This document shows, one piece after another, positions 58,525-64,000 of a stretch of 64,000 nucleotides of DNA. Under the pieces are notes generated by a model. The model did no database searches and was not told where the DNA came from. It was given only the letters and a program-made list of their open reading frames with translations. Every line of letters starts with the position of its first letter. Position 1 is the first letter of the stretch. The position numbers and the translations under genes are program-made. Source of the DNA: Talinum fruticosum (taxonomy: Eukaryota; Streptophyta; Magnoliopsida; Caryophyllales; Talinaceae); NCBI GenBank assembly GCA_021018815.1, contig JAITYX010000028.1, forward strand, positions 1,240,001 to 1,304,000. Direction: 5' to 3'.

Positions 58525-60705
58525 TTTCTCCCCTCCTTACAAGAATTTCGTCCTCGAAATTCGTAGTGAGTAGCGTCCGCCTACAAACACTCAAATAAGC
58601 CCAAGCTGCCCATATGAGTGCTACTAAGCTCTGAACTCCGATTCACAAAGGCATTAGTCTCGTTCGGGGTCAATGAATTCCAACCTCCTTTCTACCAACT
58701 TTTCATGCGTTTACTCACTCTATTATGGGCCCGAGGAGCAAATTGTACTCAAAAGGGCAAAAAGTTGGCTTGGAGGTTGTGATCCCGTCACTTATCCTAC
58801 ATCGAACCCTAATGCCTCCACCAAATCCTTACGCAATCAACACATTAACTAGGCACACGTAAAGTTCAAATATTCAACACCGCCTTATAGCTCCTTATCT
58901 TCCATACACTTAAGCAAACTGTATGGCCAAGCAAGTGGGATGGCAAGTTCAACGAATTATCTATGATGCATCCCTGGTCGAAGTAGTAAGGATGACACAC
59001 ATGCTAGGCAAATAACATCACCGAAAAGGAAGTAGAGAGAGCTCGGAAGTATAAGCAAAATGCCTGAATTTGGACCAAGTCAAACTTGAGAGGCAACCAA
59101 ACTATATTTGATCATATCTAGCACCACAAGATCCTTAAGCAACTCTTGGTAACTACGATAAGTAGTACGGAGTCTTCATGTCATTCTGTCACCTCTATGG
59201 GAGTCAAGATCGAACCTACGATCCTTTTCTAAATCTTAAAGTATCTCATCCCCAGGCACTTATAGTCGCTCCTGTGAGTACTAGTAAACACAACGAACTT
59301 AAGTAGAGTATGGGAGGGATAGAGCAATTTCTTAACTTCCCTTGTAATGAGACACTCCATCTACAAGATCATGATCATGTCCAAAGTTCATAAAGGACCT
59401 GAAGACACTACTTCCAATTTTTGGCGTTTCGATTACCCACAAAGAATTGCCACATGTAAACTTAGTGATGGAGGGTATGATTCCCATATTCATCAGTCAA
59501 CTCCTCTTAGTGAGATAGTTAAGTCAAAGGAACTCAAATGGTGGAAAGTATAACCTTCAATGTGATTCACTTAGCTCCTTCTAGCCTCATGCTCGCCTTA
59601 TTCTAGACCTTTCTCACAAGTTTCTCAAACTCGAACTCATAGATGGATCTCCATAACCGTGACACCCTGTGTTTGGTTGACCCAAAACTTAGATGGGAGT
59701 AGAGTAAATCACTAAATCAACTGTTTCTCCAATTATAACTCCCAAATGCACTCCAAGGATACCTTCCAACACACCCGAACACATATGCGCTTCAAGCAAA
59801 ATACCAAGTTTGACATTCTCGGTCATGAACCCAAATATTATTATCAAGAAAGCCAATTCCATCAACGATATGATGAACCTTTCGCGTTGTATTTCCCATT
59901 AATTTCCTCTCCATAGTCTCTAACTCTCATTCATAACTTCCAAAAGTACCCACTTATGAGTATTTCCAGTAAATATGCAAGTATCCCTCAACACTCAAGG
60001 TGTTCGGTTCTATCTTATTCCACAATGTGACATCTCAATTCATTCCTTAGTGACGGCTCCCAAAGGCAGCCTCTATAATTAAATTAACAAACGGAGTTAG
60101 TAGTCTCCAAGTATGCTTCACTTATGCTAATGCGCCATATGTCTTCCCTTTTCCCATCTAAAATCAACTAGGCACTCTCTAAACTCCTTGGGGGTAGAAT
60201 TCCTAAGGCAACTAACGATTCGGAAGTCACACCACGAAATTAATAAATACGAAAGGGAAATAAAAAAATTCAGCCACACACCCGAGTCACATACTTAGCA
60301 CGCACGAATCGCTCACACATATAAGCACATAAGTTCATGATTCGGATCACTCGAACTCATCCTCTAGCTAAGCACATAAGAATTCGAATCAATGAAGTCC
60401 TAAGGTAGAGGTTTCTAATTAAGGTCTCAACGAAATCAACAAGTAGTGCACCAAAAGTAAGGTTTCGAGTCACACTTACTCACACAATTAGCACACACAA
60501 GTCACTCACACATTACCCCAATGGGCGGTTTACAATCAATTACTTCAATTGTGTCAACGAGGTAGTCACCTATAAGGCAGAGGTCTAACTTAAGGGTGCA
60601 CATATGTCGGCTACAAACAAAGCACATAGTCACATAACAAGGATCCTAGGCGGCTATATGCAATGCAAATTTAAGGTAACCAAAATCTATGCTCGATACC
60701 ATTTC
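58525..60705 (-). other. Interior of gypsy E, no coding capacity seen
   Basis: Only the polypurine tract, with a short EFRGRNS-like pol tail (58540-58563, minus), and the primer site (60691-60701, minus) are recognisable. No gag, protease, RT or integrase motif is found in either strand. Confidence 0.7.
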
Positions 60706-62445
60706 CGTAACACCCCAAAACACCCCATAGGAGTATTACATCGCCGAGTTCCTTACAGGAATTCCCAAGGCTCTATTAGGTGCCGGTTTGGCTCTCTAAT
60801 CCCAACTTAGGGGTAACGAAGGTGGTTTCCCCAAAGGAACTTGAGATTACCTAAAAATTTCGGCAGAGTTCTCGTTTGTAATAAGGACTAACCCATAGGC
60901 TTAAAGCCGTACAACCCTACATGAAAAGCATAATATAACTCAACGGCCACACGCCGTAGTCCAACCAATCATGCTATAAAACTTAAAACAATCTAACGGG
61001 TCCAATATACATTTGGTACAACTATATGCACTAATTTACAAGTACAATACTGAGAAGTATAAGAATGCATATTCTTGACTTGAATCGCTCGGCATGCATC
61101 AAATAGCAATCAGCGGAGTCCGAAATATGCTAAGGGTAAATTATGCTCCAGAAGTGTACCTGCAACACTCGGGAGGGAATGGGGAAATTTGTGGGGGTGA
61201 GCAATAAACCACGGGCTCACCGGAGTCTTATACCCTAAAAATGGAAATTCTTTACACATAATACTCATAATAATGAAATCTGCGAAAGCATAATAGTGTA
61301 ATACAAATCTATATACCTTTCACTGAAATCTCTTGCAATGGAAAAGAACATGACTCTTCAATCACTTAAAAACACAGTTTCACATTCATGAACAACTCTT
61401 TTGGGGTTGAATCAACATTCTAGGCCTTCGAGGACTCGAACTAGCACTTCTTTAATTCGGGCGAGAGCCCGACAAAAGGCTCCTGGGACCATTCTTCTAG
61501 GAAGTCTCGGAGCGGGCATCCCGCCTCTGCAGGACCCCTGTTAGAACCCTTCCCTCGAAGTCTCTAGCTGCGCGTTCCCGGTTCGAACCCTTCGGTATGC
61601 TAAACGATCCGTAGCCGGTCGACTCAAAACAATTTGTACATTCTCATTCATCACATTCACTTCACAGCTTTCTCAATCGATTTGGTATCAAGGAAGGCAT
61701 GACACCACGTGTCACCCTTATAAATTCACTTTCTCAAATAAGTTTTGCTTCTTTAAAACACATTCACGTTTGAAAGACATTTCACAGGGAAGTGCATTCA
61801 ATGATCATTTCACGTAAAGTACAAAACTCCTTTTGAAATTACTTATGAGCATCACGTAAAGCAATCACATAGCACGAATAATCACCATTCAATGCAAGCA
61901 ATCATTCCCAACTCTTCTCCAACTATGCCTTTCTCAATTCATCAATTGAATACGATTATCTCCACTTTCACGAGCCACAATAACCATAGGTACATATCAC
62001 TTAAGTTACATTCAATTCGTCACAATTCATTCTCTTCACCTCCATTCCTCACTTTATGTCTCTACCCTGTGAATCCACTTTGTTTGCTCATGTCTCAACT
62101 TTCCGCAAATCCTTGTCTTTACTCCAATTCCTTGACTTAACGTTACCATTCCCCGCCTCAAATTCCCGTTGTATGTCTCTAACTCATTACTTAACTCTTA
62201 CTCGTCCGTCCTTAGTTATGTAACTCCTGATCGCTTTTCCATTGTTCGGTTTCCGTTACCTTCGCTTATCTTCACGCTCGGTTCAACCTCGAGGATTTAA
62301 ATATACTTCGAACGTAATTAATCTCACAATCACCCATTTCTCACTTACATATCCCAATTGCGCATCACTCAATATGAATTCATACTTCTCTTTATACTTC
62401 GACCTACCATTCCCCAATGTTCGTAATTAGCTCTTTAATACCGCA
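60706..62445 (-). repeat. 5' LTR of gypsy E, first 1740 bp (interrupted)
   Basis: It matches 55277-57044 with small indels. The outer base pair is CG instead of TG. The match stops exactly at TAATACCGCA (62436-62445), where copia F begins. Confidence 0.88.
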
Positions 62446-64000
62446 TGAAGACTCGGACATTGCTCAATACTTTTCCGAGTTGTATAAATGGAATCGAGTT
62501 TAACAATCCCATACTTATAGAGTTTTGATTCCAAGGCATTCTCTCGTATCTCATAAACTTATTTGAGTAAAATAGTATCTTTTCTAAGTGATACGGCTCC
62601 TACTTATTATATTTCTTGCTTATCTATAAGTGACTCGAAAATCGGTTCTTTGTTCCGAGTCCAAGCATCACTCGGCTTTATCGCAGATTGAATAGCCCGA
62701 GTATTTCGTCTTTTCTCACTCGGAATCGACTTGTGGTTATAAGTCCTATTTTGTAATAGTCAGTATTTTTAGCTTGTTTCATGCTTAGTCTATATCAAGT
62801 TAATTCACTCCGATATTCTTTACTCGAACTTGATTCTTCGCTTAGACTAAGTCGGATGGAATTCCGAGTATCATGGATATTGGACTCGGAAAATTCCATT
62901 TCGTTTCCGACTCGGATAATCAGTCGGTTTATTTATCATAATTATTTTATTACCTGTGTCTAATCTTGGGCCAAAGTATTTTATACTTTGAGAAACAAAA
63001 TTGATTTACTTTTGTAGGTTATTCAATCGAGGATACACTTTTCAAACTACAAAAGTAACCGGCTTCGTAACGTCAAATCACCAGCAGACATGGCTCTTCA
63101 CCTTCTCTCGCTCCAGTCCCAGTAGATTGTGTCGGGGCTGTCTGTTTCCAAATCTAGAAAACTGGAACGCCAAGCTTAACGGTGGTTTGCACTTTATCTT
63201 TCAAGACACCACTAATGGTTTTGGGACTTCCAAGAAGAGTTAAACCGTTGTCCAACGTTCATATTACAACGGATACTTTCGAGTGACTCGAAAGCTTCTA
63301 TCAACGGTCACGAGAGGACTCTCGGTCAACGAGACGAAGATAACGGCTATTCTGCCCGGTCATCTATAAATAGAAGCCATCTCGGAAGACTTGAAGAGAG
63401 ACGAACATATTGCTAATACACATACTTGCTCAAAGTCGTTGTACTTACTTTCAATCTTCAACTTACAACTCCCACTCTGTAATTCTTTACTTTCCGAGTT
63501 GTAAGGTCTTGTACTCGATTACAAACTCTTTCTTACATTCTCTATAAGGTCCCTTGACTAAGCTGTAAGGGTTAACTCAGCTTAGTTGTCCCTAGCTGTA
63601 AGGGTTATCTCAGCTAGGAAGTACTAGATCGGATAAGGGAATTTTTGAGTCTAGGAAAACTTGTATAGAGTTGTCTAAGGGAACAACTCGGGTTCGGTCA
63701 GTTCATGGTATTTTGTGGACTCAAAATAGTGAATTTGACTTTGTGTCTAGATTGACACGGTCCGTGGTTTTCTACCCTAGGAGGGTTTCCACGTAAATTC
63801 TAAGTGTTATCGTTCGAGTTCATTCTAGACTCGGACAGCTTTCATCGCTCTTGCTCTTTCGCTTGATAGCCTTCCGAGTCCAATCTTTTCTTACCCTGTT
63901 GATAGACTCGGAATCTGTCTCTGTCTTGTTTTTGACGAAGAGGGGAAGTTTCCACGAAAAACTTCTATCACCCTCTTCACCCCCTCTAGGGTGACTCGAG
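62446..64000 (+). repeat. LTR of copia F, runs to window end
   Basis: It starts TGAAGACTCGGACATTGC and is homologous to the A LTR in reverse. TATAAATAGAAGCCATC lies at about 63364. It lacks only about 30 bp of the expected LTR end at 64000. Whether it is a 5' LTR or a solo LTR cannot be told. Confidence 0.88.

Larger units (their letters stand above)
55277..62445 (-). mobile_element. Non-autonomous gypsy element E (LARD-like), second LTR incomplete
   Basis: Two long direct repeats (55277-58524 and 60706-62445) flank a 2181 bp interior. Read on the minus strand the order is 5' LTR, primer site TGGTATCGAGC (60691-60701), non-coding interior, polypurine tract AAGGAGGGGAGAA (58525-58540) and 3' LTR starting TGTAATACCCGG. 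Long LTRs with a short non-coding interior are the definition of large retrotransposon derivatives. The 5' LTR is broken by copia F at 62446. Confidence 0.85.

Noticed and set aside
59347..59553. 68-codon open frame in the interior of gypsy E
   Set aside because: Short, on the strand opposite to the element and with no motif; chance is sufficient.

Overview
This window looks like a repeat-dense stretch of a flowering-plant nuclear chromosome. I see no host gene, tRNA, rRNA or bacterial-type feature. Almost every base pair I can identify belongs to decayed transposable elements. They are Ty1/copia elements (the same Sirevirus-like family in six places), Ty3/gypsy elements of two lineages (Tat/Ogre-like, and a chromovirus-like family with 3 kb LTRs), one hAT (Ac-like) DNA transposon and two CACTA termini. 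Plant origin is indicated by the initiator-tRNA-Met primer sites (TGGTATCGAGC form), the UBN2-type copia gag, the extra ORF downstream of copia pol, the BED-finger hAT transposase and the CACTACTACAG termini. The species cannot be told.

Layout, left to right. 1-8080: copia element A on the minus strand, with its 3' part running off the left edge and its 5' LTR at 6887-8080. 8081-9193: AT-rich DNA, then a degenerate CCGAA-rich array. 9194-21231: 5'-truncated copia B (+), whose integrase is split by a 4466 bp hAT (9668-14133) with a perfect 8 bp target duplication; B ends in a 3' LTR (19790-21231). 21232-25167: the 3' part of a Tat/Ogre-like gypsy (integrase C-terminal half, spacer, LTR). 25168-25886: a CACTA right end. 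25887-26805 and 37141-41185: two pieces of copia G1/G3, separated by copia G2 (26806-37140), the most complete Sirevirus-like element here. 39405: a CACTA left end inside G3. 42009-44977: a solo gypsy LTR with 5 bp duplications. 45136-50939: a second Tat/Ogre-like gypsy, C (LTR, PBS, 43 bp minisatellite, gag, protease). 50940-55276: gag-only copia D. 55277-62445: gypsy E, two LTRs around a 2.2 kb non-coding interior. 62446-64000: copia LTR F, cut by the window end.

The right third is a Russian-doll nest: C is broken by D, D by E and E by F, with each junction readable from LTR ends or an uninterrupted paralogous copy. The left half implies another nest (G1/G3 holding CACTA, Tat, B and hAT, with G2 alongside), but deletions have removed some left-hand partners.

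The copia family carries an additional ORF between RNase H and the 3' LTR. In all three copies that retain it, a TATA-like box and a pyrimidine-rich leader lie 120-240 bp before its ATG, which looks like an internal promoter. Every coding region has stops or frameshifts, so nothing here is likely to encode a working full-length protein. Comparison of copies shows many differences at CpG sites, including one-base indels, which could be methylation-linked decay or a sequencing or consensus artefact.
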